Assembly (NCBI GenBank): GCA_019634165.1
Contig: JAHQVT010000006.1
Span: forward strand, 832,563 to 896,562
Length of the DNA stretch: 64,000 nucleotides
DNA from: Rhodospirillales bacterium
GTDB taxonomy: Bacteria > Pseudomonadota > Alphaproteobacteria > Rhodospirillales > Thalassospiraceae
Direction of reading: 5' to 3'
Below, piece by piece: positions 52,980 through 62,400 of the stretch (position 1 is its first letter; each line of letters opens with the position of its first letter). Position numbers and translations under genes: made by a program. The notes under the pieces were generated by a model. The model searched no databases. It was not told where the DNA came from and worked only from the letters and a program-made list of their open reading frames with translations.

Positions 52980-53561
52980 ATGAACACCACGCAAGAGAGC
53001 ACCAAGAAAGATCGACACTCAAAAATTATCAAGAATGCAACGCGGCTTGTTGCTGACGCTAGCTTCCTTAATAAACACAACAGACATGCCAGTGCATTTG
53101 CCCTTGCGTTACTGGGGATAGAGGAAGTTGGGAAACTTATATTGGATATATGGTACCCAGACGGAAGAATCCCAAAGCAAAAGGCTTTAAGATCTTTTCA
53201 TATTCAAAAGCAATACGCTGTTGCAGCGCTAATGCTAGGAAAACAAGCATCAGATTTTTTAGCAAATGAGCTGATGCCAGACGAAGATTCACCGGACTTA
53301 GCAGAGCAACTAGCGAAGTTATTTTACGAGGGCGAAGAAGGCAAGTTCAGCCAGCATGTTTTAGACGGAATAGTGGACAAAACCAAACAATGCGCCATGT
53401 ACTTCGACGACCAGTTCGAGGCTTTCGACATCAGTGCAGAACAATTTGAACACTCTGATGTAACTGAGTTACTCAACATAGCCATTGCCTCAACCGAAGC
53501 CATCTTCGACAACAGAGCTATGCGAGCGGGTAAGGCTATCTACTGCAAACCAAAGTCATAG
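52980..53561 (+). CDS. abiV: AbiV-like HEPN abortive-infection protein
   Basis: 193 residues, all-helical. The block RLVADASFLNKHNRHASAFALALLGIEEVGKLILDIWYPDGR fits the AbiV family pattern (an A-L-L-x-x-E-E-x-G-K core at about residues 45-55), known from Lactococcus where it stops phage translation. No immunity or partner gene is adjacent. It is AT-richer than its neighbours and lies alone between galM and ggt, on the same strand as galM but probably not cotranscribed. Weak AAGG leader. The defence role is inference. Confidence 0.72.
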   Translation: MNTTQESTKKDRHSKIIKNATRLVADASFLNKHNRHASAFALALLGIEEVGKLILDIWYPDGRIPKQKALRSFHIQKQYAVAALMLGKQASDFLANELMPDEDSPDLAEQLAKLFYEGEEGKFSQHVLDGIVDKTKQCAMYFDDQFEAFDISAEQFEHSDVTELLNIAIASTEAIFDNRAMRAGKAIYCKPKS

Positions 53562-53585
53562 TCCATCCTCTAAAACTATCTAGCT

Positions 53586-55169
53586 TCAAAGTGCCGCAAC
53601 AGCGCCATCTGCCCGTGGGTCACTCGCACCTTCCATCACACCATTGGGTTGCAATCGAATGCCACCGGCATGGCCCATCATGTCTTCATAGGGGCCGACA
53701 AGTTCAACCGCGTGACCTGCCTTTTCAAGTTGGTCAACAAGGGCTGGGTCAAAGCGGTTTTCAAGTTTAAGCGAGGTGGTTTCATCGCCCCAAGTTTTGC
53801 CGAGCAACCAGCGCGGTGCGGTGATGGCTTCTTGCAAGTCCTGTCCGAACATAACATTTCGGGTGAAGATGGCGGACTGGGTTTGGGGTTGTCCCTCCCC
53901 GCCCATGGTGCCATAGGTCAGGGTCGATCCGTCTTTGAGTTTTGCCAATGCCGGGTTGAGCGTATGGAACGGCAAGCGCCCCGGACCAAGTTGGTTCGGG
54001 CCATCGTGAAGGGTAAAGCTGGCGCCGCGGTTTTGGAACAAAACACCCGTTTCGGGCACAACCACACCTGATCCAAATTCCCAGAAGATGCTTTGGATGT
54101 AACTTACCGCAACACCATTGGCATCCACCGCGCCCATCCAAATCGTATCGCCCGGTTTGGCGATATGTGGCCATGGCAGGGCTGATTTCATGTCGATTTT
54201 GGCGGCTTCGCCGTCAAGCAACTGATCGGCAAGTAAGCTCATCGGGTCTATCGTCATGCGGTCCGGGTCGCCAACATGCGCATCACGCTTGATGAAGGCG
54301 CGTTTGGTGGCTTCGATCAGGCCGTGGATATGATCAAACCCGTCACCCGCCTTAACACCCAGCCGATCAAACAGGCCAAGGATCATAAGAGATGCAACAC
54401 CTTGGGTCGGCGGGACCATGTTAAACACCGTACCGGTCGAAAGCCTGACCGAAAGCGGTGTCATAACCTTGGCATCATAGGTTTCGAAATCACAAAGACG
54501 GATCGGGCTGCCAACGCTTGAGAGCCCGTTGGCGTTACTGCGCGCGATATCGCCGCGATAAAAATCATCCAGACCGACTTTGCCAAGATGTTCCAACGTC
54601 GCACCAAGGGCTGGTTGCTTTAGGACATCGCCAATTTCTGGAATGCCATTGGCGGCATATGTTTCGACATACCCCGGAACGTCTTTAAGTTCGGCCATTT
54701 TGGTCGTGGTCAGTTCGACCTGTGACTTGGTAACCGGAACGCCGGTTTTGCCGTGCTGGACCGCATCGGCCATCAGACGCGTCATCGGCAGTTTCCCGCC
54801 AAGACCGGTTGCGATTTCAGATGCCTTGATCCAACCGCCAATCGCCCCTGCCACGGTTAATGCAGCCAATGGCCCGCGCGACGGGATCGCGGCCTTGCCC
54901 TGTTCGCGGTAAAAATCCGGTGTCGCAAGGCCTGCGGCACCGCCACAGGCGCGAATGGCGACCGGGTCTTTGCCCGGTTCGGAAATCAACCAGAACCCGT
55001 CGCCGCCAATCGCATTCATATGCGGATAAACAACGGCAATGGTGGCCGCAGCGGCAATCATGGCCTCAACCGCGTTACCACCTTCGCGCAAAACGTCGCG
55101 CCCGGCTTGGGCGGCAAGATGATGCGGGGCGGTGACCATGCCACCAAGTGCGGTTCTGGAACGTAACAT
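53586..55169 (-). CDS. ggt: Gamma-glutamyltransferase family protein
   Basis: 527 residues. Ntn-hydrolase of the gamma-glutamyltranspeptidase family: ALGGMVTAPHHLAAQAGRDVLREGGNAVEAMIAAAATIAVVYPHMNAIGGDGFWLI is the large-subunit start and GDTIWMGAVDANGVAVSYIQS is the processing site, with Thr as the expected autoprocessing nucleophile in a less usual context than TTHxSVVD. GGEGQPQTQSAIF lies near the end. I use the ATG at 55169 (MLRSRTALGG), with AGAGG nine bases upstream. There is no obvious export signal, so it is probably a cytoplasmic relative. It neighbours a TRAP transporter. Confidence 0.82.
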   Translation of the reverse strand: MLRSRTALGGMVTAPHHLAAQAGRDVLREGGNAVEAMIAAAATIAVVYPHMNAIGGDGFWLISEPGKDPVAIRACGGAAGLATPDFYREQGKAAIPSRGPLAALTVAGAIGGWIKASEIATGLGGKLPMTRLMADAVQHGKTGVPVTKSQVELTTTKMAELKDVPGYVETYAANGIPEIGDVLKQPALGATLEHLGKVGLDDFYRGDIARSNANGLSSVGSPIRLCDFETYDAKVMTPLSVRLSTGTVFNMVPPTQGVASLMILGLFDRLGVKAGDGFDHIHGLIEATKRAFIKRDAHVGDPDRMTIDPMSLLADQLLDGEAAKIDMKSALPWPHIAKPGDTIWMGAVDANGVAVSYIQSIFWEFGSGVVVPETGVLFQNRGASFTLHDGPNQLGPGRLPFHTLNPALAKLKDGSTLTYGTMGGEGQPQTQSAIFTRNVMFGQDLQEAITAPRWLLGKTWGDETTSLKLENRFDPALVDQLEKAGHAVELVGPYEDMMGHAGGIRLQPNGVMEGASDPRADGAVAAL

Positions 55170-55323
55170 CGTTATCTGGCCTCTATTCTTGCTTCTTTGG
55201 CATAAACCTTGCGGACATGCTGCGCACATAACGCAACATGTCCGAGGCATTGGTCCTGATCCTAGTTCATAGCGCCGTTTATAAAAAACACTCAGCGCCT
55301 TTTCACATCGTAGAAAACAAACA

Positions 55324-56649
55324 CTACCAGCCGATCAAGTTCGGCAACCAGCTTGTCAATTCCGGGAAGATAAACAGCAAGATCAAGGCAATTGCCTGAA
55401 TACCGATAAACGGTATCACCCCGCGATAGATATCGACCGTTGAAACCGATGGGGGTGCGACCCCCTTAAGGAAGAACAGCGCCCAGCCAAAGGGTGGCGT
55501 CAGGAAACTGGTTTGCAGGTTCATCGCCACCAAAATCGCCAACCACGCCATGTCGATGCCGCTGTTCATAAAGACCGGCAGGAACATTGGAAGCGCGATA
55601 TAGGAAATCTCGATCCATTCAAGGAAGAAGCCCAGAACAAAGATCACGGCCATCATGAACAGAAGGTTGCCCATATCACCGCCGGGCACCCATTCAAACA
55701 TGGCATGAACAAGCCCCTCGCCGCCTAATCCGCGGAAAGCCAGACCAAAGGGCTGCGCACAGATCAGAATAAAGAACACCATGGCACTGGTGATCAATGT
55801 GTCATGCAACACATCGCGCATTACGCCGAAATTGAGACGCCCGGAAAACAGCGCCAGCAACAACGCGCCAAGTGCGCCCATCGAGGCGGCTTCGGTCGGG
55901 GCAGCAATACCACCAACGATGGATCCCAAAACAGCAAAGACCAACGCCAAGGGCGGCACGACAACCTTGCAGATTTTGATCAACAATTGCTGCGTGCTCA
56001 TGGCATCGCGTTCATCCTGTGGGATGGCGGGAACCATGTCGGGTTTGAATATCCCCAACAGCACCAGATAAAGCCCAAGCATCCCGGCAAGAATAAGCCC
56101 CGGCACCATGGCCGCAGCAAACAATGTGCCCACAGATTCACCCAGAATATCGGCAAGCAGGATCAAGACCAGACTGGGCGGGATGATTTGCCCAAGGGTG
56201 CCTGATGCGCAAATCACACCACAGGCAACACCCTTGTCATAGCCACGATTGATCAATGGTTGCAGCGACAAAAGACCAACTGTGACAACGGTTGCGCCAA
56301 CAACGCCCGATGATGCCCCCATCAAAACGCCAACAATGACAATCGCCAAACCCATGCCACCGCGCAGACGGCCCATGGCATGGCCGATGACATCAATAAG
56401 CTCTTCGGCGAGTTTTGACTTTTCAAGCATCACCCCCATGAAGATGAAAAGTGGTAAGGCAAGCAGGGTATAGTTGGTGACAACCCCGTAAACACGCGCA
56501 GGCAGCAACCCAAACAGGCCAGTGCCAAACCCCATCATCCCAAAGGCCAATCCCGAAATCGCAAGCGAGATTGCCACTGGCACCCCCAGCACGAGGAAGC
56601 CAAAGAAGCCCCCGACCATGCCGATGGCCAGCCATTCATTTCCGGTCAT
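55324..56649 (-). CDS. dctM: TRAP transporter large permease (DctM)
   Basis: 441 residues, about a dozen helices, including LALPLFIFMGVMLEKSKLAEELIDVIGHAMGRLRGGMGLAIVIVGVLMGASSG and GTLGQIIPPSLVLILLADILG. The usual DctM start MTGNEWLAIGMVGGFFGFLVLGVPVAISLAISGLAFGMM is intact. Six bases separate it from the small permease upstream, so the three TRAP genes form one operon. No terminator is evident before ggt. Confidence 0.9.
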   Translation of the reverse strand: MTGNEWLAIGMVGGFFGFLVLGVPVAISLAISGLAFGMMGFGTGLFGLLPARVYGVVTNYTLLALPLFIFMGVMLEKSKLAEELIDVIGHAMGRLRGGMGLAIVIVGVLMGASSGVVGATVVTVGLLSLQPLINRGYDKGVACGVICASGTLGQIIPPSLVLILLADILGESVGTLFAAAMVPGLILAGMLGLYLVLLGIFKPDMVPAIPQDERDAMSTQQLLIKICKVVVPPLALVFAVLGSIVGGIAAPTEAASMGALGALLLALFSGRLNFGVMRDVLHDTLITSAMVFFILICAQPFGLAFRGLGGEGLVHAMFEWVPGGDMGNLLFMMAVIFVLGFFLEWIEISYIALPMFLPVFMNSGIDMAWLAILVAMNLQTSFLTPPFGWALFFLKGVAPPSVSTVDIYRGVIPFIGIQAIALILLFIFPELTSWLPNLIGW

Positions 56650-56655
56650 GTCTGA

Positions 56656-57228
56656 TTAGTCTCCTGCACCGTTTTGCGTAACCGCATCAGGTGTCGTAAA
56701 GGCACGTTCGCTGTCGTTGGCAGCGATGATTTGTCGATAATTCATCAATCCTTGCGCAATGGCCTGAAGCAGCATCAAGCCAAACCCGATCGGGATAAAG
56801 GCCTTAAGCACAAAGCGATAGGACAGGCCGCCGGGATCGGGCGATCCTTCGCCCATCATGATGGATTGCCCGACGTATGGGATCGAAAACCAGATCAAGG
56901 TTGCGCCAAGGATCACCATCAAAACAGCCGAAAACAGATCAATGATCGCCTGGGCGCGCGGGCCCAGACGTTCATAAAGAAAATCGACCCGCACATGACC
57001 GCCGTGGCGCATACCATACGCCATGCCCATCAATGCGATCGGTGAGACCAGATGCCATTCGAGTTCCTGCATCGCGACACTTCCCGAATTAAACAGGTAA
57101 CGCAGCAACACATTTCCGCCGACAACCAACACAAGTGCCAGACCACTTAACGCAGCCCCCCACCCGGCAATATCGACGATTACGCCCAGAACACGGTCCA
57201 GTAGCGGTTCAGTACGGGTCGACGTCAT
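56656..57228 (-). CDS. dctQ: TRAP transporter small permease (DctQ)
   Basis: 190 residues with four membrane helices (DIAGWGAALSGLALVLVVGGNVLLRYLF, VSPIALMGMAYGMRHGGHVRVDFLYERL, IIDLFSAVLMVILGATLIWFSIPYV and FVLKAFIPIGFGLMLLQAIAQGLM). The MRHGGHVRVD loop is typical. It starts one base after the dctP stop, an immediate neighbour. Partner of dctM. Confidence 0.88.
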   Translation of the reverse strand: MTSTRTEPLLDRVLGVIVDIAGWGAALSGLALVLVVGGNVLLRYLFNSGSVAMQELEWHLVSPIALMGMAYGMRHGGHVRVDFLYERLGPRAQAIIDLFSAVLMVILGATLIWFSIPYVGQSIMMGEGSPDPGGLSYRFVLKAFIPIGFGLMLLQAIAQGLMNYRQIIAANDSERAFTTPDAVTQNGAGD

Positions 57229-57229
57229 A

Positions 57230-58348
57230 TCAGCTCATCCCGTCTTTCGATGAAATGATGCCGTGATAGGGTTTTTCGCTGATCGCGGCCCATTCACGGT
57301 GGGTATCACGGAACGCCATGAAGCTGTCATGGACCTTTTTCGTGATCGGGTCTTTGGCCGCTTCGGCTTCGAGGGTTTCCTTGGTGATGCCTTTAAGCTT
57401 GGTGACGACTTCATCTGGCAGGGTTTGCGCGATGACGCCGTAATTTTCCACCAGATCGCGCAGGGCTGCTGCGTTATTGGCTTCGCACCATGAATGGCTA
57501 TCAAGGTTACAGGCCTGTGCCGCGTTTTTGACAATCGCCTGCAGGTCGGCCGGAAGGCTTTCCCATGCTTTTTGATTGATCAAAAGTTCGGTCACGTTGG
57601 ATGGCTCATGCCAGCCGGTGGTGTAGTAGTATTTGGCAGCTTTCTGCAGACCCAAACGACGGTCCTGATACGGGCCGACAAATTCGGCTGCATCAATCAC
57701 ACCACGCTCAAGGGCCGGGAAGATTTCGCCACCCGGAAGCAATTTCACTTCAACACCGATCTGCTGATAGACCTTACCGGCAAGACCCGGAATACGCATT
57801 TTCAAGCCATCAAAATCAGACAGGCTTTCAATCGGATCACGGAACCAACCGGTCATCTGAACACCGGTATTGCCCATCGGGAAGGCAACAAGACCATAAG
57901 GTTTGTAAACTTCGTGCCACAGATCAAGCCCGCCAGCATGATACAGCCACGCATTAACACCCTGAAAATTCAGACCGAACGGAACGGTCGTGAAATACTG
58001 TGCGGCAAAGATTTTACCCGCCCAGAAATAGGCGTTTGCGGCATTCATTTCGACCGTGCCGGCCTGAACCGCGTCGAACCCTTCAAGCGCCGGGATCAAC
58101 TCACCCGCTGCGAAATGCTGAATGTTCAGACGACCATTCGACATTTCCGTAACGCGCTTACAGAAATCTTCCGGGCTGCCCGGACCGGTGACATAAAAAG
58201 GTGACCCCGGACCATAGGCATTGGTCATTTTCCAGTTAAAGGTTTCCTGTGCGCTCGCGATATTTGGGGCGGCAACAACTGCTGCCCCGGTGGCCGCAGC
58301 ACCGATTGCCGACTTGGTTAAAAAGTCGCGCCGTTTAACGTTTGTCAT
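57230..58348 (-). CDS. dctP: TRAP transporter substrate-binding protein, TakP-like
   Basis: 372 residues. A twin-arginine type signal (VKRRDFLTKSAIGAAATGAAVVAAPNIASA, RRDFL) precedes the binding domain. ALERGVIDAAEFVGPYQDRRLGLQKAAKYYYTTGWHEPSNVTELLINQKAWESLPADLQAIVKNAAQACNL is the segment typical of TakP, the alpha-keto-acid TRAP receptor of Rhodobacter. Export folded through Tat is unusual for a solute receptor but is known for this group. The ATG at 58348 has GGGAG upstream. Ligand here unproven; an alpha-keto or similar acid is likely. Confidence 0.85.
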   Translation of the reverse strand: MTNVKRRDFLTKSAIGAAATGAAVVAAPNIASAQETFNWKMTNAYGPGSPFYVTGPGSPEDFCKRVTEMSNGRLNIQHFAAGELIPALEGFDAVQAGTVEMNAANAYFWAGKIFAAQYFTTVPFGLNFQGVNAWLYHAGGLDLWHEVYKPYGLVAFPMGNTGVQMTGWFRDPIESLSDFDGLKMRIPGLAGKVYQQIGVEVKLLPGGEIFPALERGVIDAAEFVGPYQDRRLGLQKAAKYYYTTGWHEPSNVTELLINQKAWESLPADLQAIVKNAAQACNLDSHSWCEANNAAALRDLVENYGVIAQTLPDEVVTKLKGITKETLEAEAAKDPITKKVHDSFMAFRDTHREWAAISEKPYHGIISSKDGMS

Positions 58349-58414
58349 TGATGACTCCCTGATAGAGATAGCTATTTCAAAGAAAAGTAATCTCAACGGA
58401 ATGAGCTCCGCATT

Positions 58415-58424
58415 GTGTATACAC
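58415..58424. promoter_or_regulatory. GntR operator 1 (GTGTATACAC)
   Basis: Perfect palindrome GTGTATACAC, about 65 bases before the dctP start. The GTATAC core is typical of FadR/FCD GntR regulators. Confidence 0.6.
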
Positions 58425-58622
58425 TTTGCAACACCCATGCCATTTGTTATTTTTCAATTACTTAGCTTAAAACACCTCTTCAAGAATGACACAATATCGC
58501 ACAATAATTATGCACGATGCTGCATTGCACATTTTCAATGCATAATATTTATGCAAAATCACACAAGAAAAACTAACACATCTTCACAACCATTGGGATG
58601 CTTGGATTTCCGAACCAATTTC

Positions 58623-58632
58623 GTGTATACAT
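58623..58632. promoter_or_regulatory. GntR operator 2 (GTGTATACAT)
   Basis: GTGTATACAT, same core as operator 1, 50 bases before the GntR start. Paired copies near both divergent start sites fit a repressor that controls the TRAP operon and itself. Confidence 0.6.
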
Positions 58633-58681
58633 CTAGATAGAGGAGAGCATCCAAACCACGCAAGAAGGGTTAAAACGCCAT

Positions 58682-59407
58682 ATGATCGAGCTAAGCCAGA
58701 CGCTCACCAGCCCACCGATACCGACCGAACCTGTTGGTATTGCCCAGCAGCTTTGTCAGGCACTGGAAGATGACATCGTCAAAGGCAAACTGCCGCCGGG
58801 GCAGCGTCTTGAAGAACCGCTTTTGGCCAAACGGTTTGGCGTATCACGCACACCGGTCCGTGAAGCATTGCAATTGCTTACGGCTTCTGAACTTGCAGAA
58901 AAAATCCCCAATAAGGGCGTTTATGTATCGCTTGCGACACCCGAACGTTTAACTGCAATGTTTGAAAGCATGGCCGAACTTGAAGCCATGTGCGGTCGAC
59001 TGGCGGCAAAACGCATGACCAGTGGGGAGAGGCACAATCTTGATAAATTACATCGTGAACTGGCCGAAACCGTGCGACTGGGCGATAGCGATGGCTATGA
59101 GACCTTAAACCGGTCCTTCCACAACACGCTTTATCGCGGATCGCACAATGATGTTTTGGTTGATGTGACCTTGTCGGTGCGCCGTCGGGTGGCCCCATTC
59201 AGACGCGTGCAATTCACAAGCCTTGACCGACTTGCATCCTCGCACGCCGAACATCAGGGCATTGTCGATGCGATTTTACGCGGCGACAGCAAGACGACCG
59301 AAGAGTTGCTTTACGCCCACATCATGGCCGTGCATGACATCAGCCAAGATTATCTATCCAGCCTGCGTAAAGCGCTTCCGGAAAACACCCTTACAATCGC
59401 AAAATAG
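58682..59407 (+). CDS. GntR-family regulator (FCD)
   Basis: 241 residues. The winged helix is LEDDIVKGKLPPGQRLEEPLLAKRFGVSRTPVREALQLLTASELAEKIPNKGVYVSL, the FCD domain has MAELEAMCGRLAAKRM, ETLNRSFHNTLYRGSHND and SSHAEHQGIVDAILRGD with metal-binding His residues. Divergent from the TRAP/ggt operon and between two GTGTATACA sites, so it most likely represses that operon with the transported acid as effector. Confidence 0.88.
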   Translation: MIELSQTLTSPPIPTEPVGIAQQLCQALEDDIVKGKLPPGQRLEEPLLAKRFGVSRTPVREALQLLTASELAEKIPNKGVYVSLATPERLTAMFESMAELEAMCGRLAAKRMTSGERHNLDKLHRELAETVRLGDSDGYETLNRSFHNTLYRGSHNDVLVDVTLSVRRRVAPFRRVQFTSLDRLASSHAEHQGIVDAILRGDSKTTEELLYAHIMAVHDISQDYLSSLRKALPENTLTIAK

Positions 59408-59412
59408 ACCTA

Positions 59413-60354
59413 TTACGGCGCAAGGCGTTTGCGCAACCCCCGGCGAAAGGTTCCCGGTCCTTCGCCAAAACGTTGCTTAAAGCGACGCGAGAATGCCGGC
59501 ATGGACTGATATCCAGATCGCAGCGCAATCTCGTCCATCGACAGATTGGATTCACGCAATAATGTGCGGGCACGGGCCATGCGCCAATCTTGCAAATATT
59601 GGATGGGTGCGATGCCAAGACATTCTTTGAACCGCAAAACAAAGCGGGTTCGTGACATGCCCGCAGCACTGGCCAACATGTCCGCCGTCCAGTTTTCCTC
59701 CGGGCTTGAATGAATGGCCGATAGCGAACGGGCAATTCGGACATCCTTCAGCCCTGCAAGCACCCCAGATGGCAGATCGTCGCTTATGACCTGTGCGCTC
59801 AAAAGCTCAAGCACCAGGACTTCAACCAGTCGCGCCAGACTAGCACGCCACCCGGCACGCTGATTTTCCGCCAACTCCGCAATCATTGTCGCAAGCCCTG
59901 CCCCGACATGTGTGCCATTGCCCGCCCGAAACACGATATGATCAGCTAGCAACGACAATCCCGGATGACGAATAGCCTCATCAAAAGCACAAAACCCACA
60001 CAGCAGCCGGGCATCAGGGGCATCAGCCGTGCTATTGCGCAATATGCCAGCTTTATGATCAAACCCCTGCGCCATTGCATCTTGTAATTCCATCACCGCC
60101 TGACCGTCCCGATCGCACAGAATATGGGCCTTGCCATTGGGCACCAGCACCAAATCGCCTTCGGACAAATCAATTGGCGGCGTGCCGTCATCCTGCTTCA
60201 ATTTACACCGCCCGTGTAAAACAAGGTGAAACCTTATGCGATCTCCTTCTGCGGGTACGCGAACACAGAATCCGTTGCTAAGTTCAGCGGTAAAGTAAAG
60301 ATCACTATGCAGACGCAGGCTCTGACAGACATCACTTAGAACATCCATATCCAT
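59413..60354 (-). CDS. AraC-family regulator with cupin domain
   Basis: 313 residues. The N-terminal cupin_6 domain carries LHLVLHGRCKLK-like RIRFHLVLHGRCKLKQDDGTPPIDLSEGDLVLVPNGKAHIL, and the C-terminal double helix-turn-helix is WTADMLASAAGMSRTRFVLRFKECLGIAPIQYLQDWRMARARTLLRESNLSMDEIALRSGYQSMPAFSRRFKQRFG. Divergent from the LysE-type exporter by 110 bases, so it probably controls that gene. The effector is unknown. Confidence 0.86.
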   Translation of the reverse strand: MDMDVLSDVCQSLRLHSDLYFTAELSNGFCVRVPAEGDRIRFHLVLHGRCKLKQDDGTPPIDLSEGDLVLVPNGKAHILCDRDGQAVMELQDAMAQGFDHKAGILRNSTADAPDARLLCGFCAFDEAIRHPGLSLLADHIVFRAGNGTHVGAGLATMIAELAENQRAGWRASLARLVEVLVLELLSAQVISDDLPSGVLAGLKDVRIARSLSAIHSSPEENWTADMLASAAGMSRTRFVLRFKECLGIAPIQYLQDWRMARARTLLRESNLSMDEIALRSGYQSMPAFSRRFKQRFGEGPGTFRRGLRKRLAP

Positions 60355-60464
60355 ACCCGCACCCTTTGATTTTGGAACGATCTGATAAATTTATCGCAAG
60401 GTAAAGCAAAGACACGTCTGGCAAAATCGATAATGTTCTTCTGACCAAACAATGAAGGACACAA

Positions 60465-61076
60465 ATGATGATGAGTCTGGAAAATCTTACAGCACTAACG
60501 GGCTTTGCCTTTGTCATGTCGATTTCACCGGGACCGGGAAACTTTCTTCTTCTGACATCCGGGGCAAATTTTGGCATTTTGCGCACCGTCCCGCTCATCC
60601 TTGGGATCAGCAGCGGCTTTCTTGCAATGGTCTTTGTCGTTGGGATTGGCCTTGGCGAGATCATAGAGCGCATGCCGATCATCTACGACATTTTGCGCTA
60701 TGTCTGTTTGGCCTACATTCTTTGGCTTGCCTTCAAGATTTCGCAAATACGCAGCCTTGGTGATCCAAAGCAACCGACACCCTCACCCATTGGATATTTT
60801 CAGGCCGCCAGCCTGCAACTAGTTAACCCAAAGGCGTGGACGGTAGCCCTGATCGTAACCGTGACCTATGCAACACCGTCCACTGGAATTCCGGGGCTTC
60901 TGGCCTTGATCGCAATATTTGCACTGATCAACATTCCAGCGATCTCAAGCTGGGCTATTTTTGGTGCATTCATGCGAAGCTTCATTGCCCAAGGCAACCG
61001 CACCCGTGCTTTCAACATCGTCATGGCGGTGTTGCTGGTGGCGTCCATCGCACCGATGCTGCTGCCTTTTAACTAG
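60465..61076 (+). CDS. LysE/RhtB-family amino-acid exporter
   Basis: 203 residues with about six membrane segments. The N-terminal ALTGFAFVMSISPGPGNFLLLTSGANFGILRTVPLILGISSGFLAMVFVVGIGLGEI is the LysE-fold motif with the conserved SPGP, and SLQLVNPKAWTVALIVTVTY repeats the second conserved half. Exports amino acids or related small molecules. AAGGA lies five bases before the first of three ATG codons. Paired with a divergent AraC gene. Confidence 0.88.
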   Translation: MMMSLENLTALTGFAFVMSISPGPGNFLLLTSGANFGILRTVPLILGISSGFLAMVFVVGIGLGEIIERMPIIYDILRYVCLAYILWLAFKISQIRSLGDPKQPTPSPIGYFQAASLQLVNPKAWTVALIVTVTYATPSTGIPGLLALIAIFALINIPAISSWAIFGAFMRSFIAQGNRTRAFNIVMAVLLVASIAPMLLPFN

Positions 61077-61088
61077 GAAATCCTCCGA

Positions 61089-61631
61089 TTACGATGCGGA
61101 ACGGCGCAACAGATGATCGACAGAAGTCCTGCCACTTCCAGAAAACACCAAGAGACACAGCAGGAAAACCCACATCAGGCGCTGGTCGATCAACTCGCCC
61201 GGAAGACCATTGGCAAGTGCGCCAAGGGCAGCACCGTGGAAAGCAACATCGACCACTGTTTGAACGATGATAAAACCAATCATACCGAGCGCACTGAGCC
61301 GTGTGAGAAAACCAACAACAATCAGAACCGGCAGGACAACCTCAGCAATCGTTCCAGCCCAGACAACAATGTGCCACGGGAAAAACGGAATTGCAGTTGT
61401 GTCATAAAGGTACTGTTCGGCAATCGGCGGCAGGATTTGGGCAAATGCCCCTGCACTCAGCCCAAAGCCGTCCACCTTGGTCATCGCACTGTTTAAATAA
61501 TACGGCAGCAACACCAAGACAAAAATGAACCGGCATGCCAAGCCCAATTGATCCCGCCCGATAGACGCAGTCATTTTTTCAACAGCTTGCCCATAATGGA
61601 GGACAACTTTTCCAACAACATGATCAACCAT
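61089..61631 (-). CDS. bufD: DoxX-family membrane protein (BufD-like)
   Basis: 180 residues with four to five membrane helices (CRFIFVLVLLPYYLNSAMTKV, then WHIVVWAGTIAEVVLPVLIVVGFLTRLSALGMIGFIIVQTVVD and LMWVFLLCLLVFSGSG). DoxX-type proteins stand at the end of bufferin operons in Caulobacter. The start at 61631 (MVDHVVGK) overlaps the end of the DUF2063 gene by eight bases. Last gene of the operon. The role in the membrane is unproven: redox cofactor supply or export are possibilities. Confidence 0.83.
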   Translation of the reverse strand: MVDHVVGKVVLHYGQAVEKMTASIGRDQLGLACRFIFVLVLLPYYLNSAMTKVDGFGLSAGAFAQILPPIAEQYLYDTTAIPFFPWHIVVWAGTIAEVVLPVLIVVGFLTRLSALGMIGFIIVQTVVDVAFHGAALGALANGLPGELIDQRLMWVFLLCLLVFSGSGRTSVDHLLRRSAS

Positions 61632-62400
61632 GCCCAAATCCTTGTTCGATAAAGGGACGGGCATCAAAGGCACCGCACACCAACAAATCCGCAAAACTGC
61701 GGGTTACGTCAAACGCCCCATCCAGAGCAACCGCACGTGTACACGCAGTCTCTATATCGGAAGCATTACTAAAAAGGGCAGCGCAGAACGCGGCCTGCCC
61801 GTGTGTCAAAAACTGTAATTTCACGTCCATATATGGGCGTGTGATCAAAACATTCTCGGCTTGCTGAAGGATGTTTGTCGAACTGCCCGGAACGTTTTGC
61901 GCATTCCAAATCGACAACACCGGATGATCAGACATCACCAGCCGACATGCCGGATGGGCTTGCAACCGCATCGCGCCAAGCCCTTCTTCGCCTCCCGCCA
62001 GATGGTGGGCAGAAAGCGGATCGGCATCTTGGGCGTTCAAGGATTCAAGCCGGGCCCGTTCAAGCCGCGCAACATCGGCAAGATAGCCAAGGGATGCCAG
62101 TGCTTCATGTTCTGCAACAAACTTCGCAAACCCCGCACCATAAAGTGCCAGCGAACCGGGACGACTGGTTTCAGAAACAACAAACTGCTGTGCTAATGCG
62201 TGAAAGAACTCTTGGCCCACAAGCTTTTCCACTGTTGGATATGCTGCTGCCAAGGCATCACACAGTCCGCGATGGACATTGTTGCGATAGATGGCAAAGC
62301 GGTGCGGTTTATTGGCTGAGAACTCTTTTGGATAAGCCCCTGCTGTGGGGCTGATAACGGCACGGCTAAAATCATCATAAAACGCTTTTAAATCGTTCAT
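61624..62400 (-). CDS. bufC: DUF2063 protein, MNIO partner (BufC/HvfC-like)
   Basis: 258 residues. LKAFYDDFSRAVISPTAGAYPKEFSANKPHRFAIYRNNVHRGLCDALAAAYPTVEKLVGQEFFHALAQQFV is the characteristic N-terminal domain of DUF2063, the RiPP-recognition partner of DUF692 oxidases. Its start overlaps the previous gene by four bases. Together the two are expected to modify cysteines of the precursor peptide. Confidence 0.88.
   Translation of the reverse strand: MNDLKAFYDDFSRAVISPTAGAYPKEFSANKPHRFAIYRNNVHRGLCDALAAAYPTVEKLVGQEFFHALAQQFVVSETSRPGSLALYGAGFAKFVAEHEALASLGYLADVARLERARLESLNAQDADPLSAHHLAGGEEGLGAMRLQAHPACRLVMSDHPVLSIWNAQNVPGSSTNILQQAENVLITRPYMDVKLQFLTHGQAAFCAALFSNASDIETACTRAVALDGAFDVTRSFADLLVCGAFDARPFIEQGFGHG

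Larger units (their letters stand above)
58349..58681. other. Divergent promoter region of TRAP and GntR genes
   Basis: 333 bases without coding capacity, AT-rich, with two near-identical GTGTATACA sites listed separately and several ATGCA-containing repeats around 58500-58560 (TTATGCACGATGCTGCATTGCACA). Confidence 0.6.
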
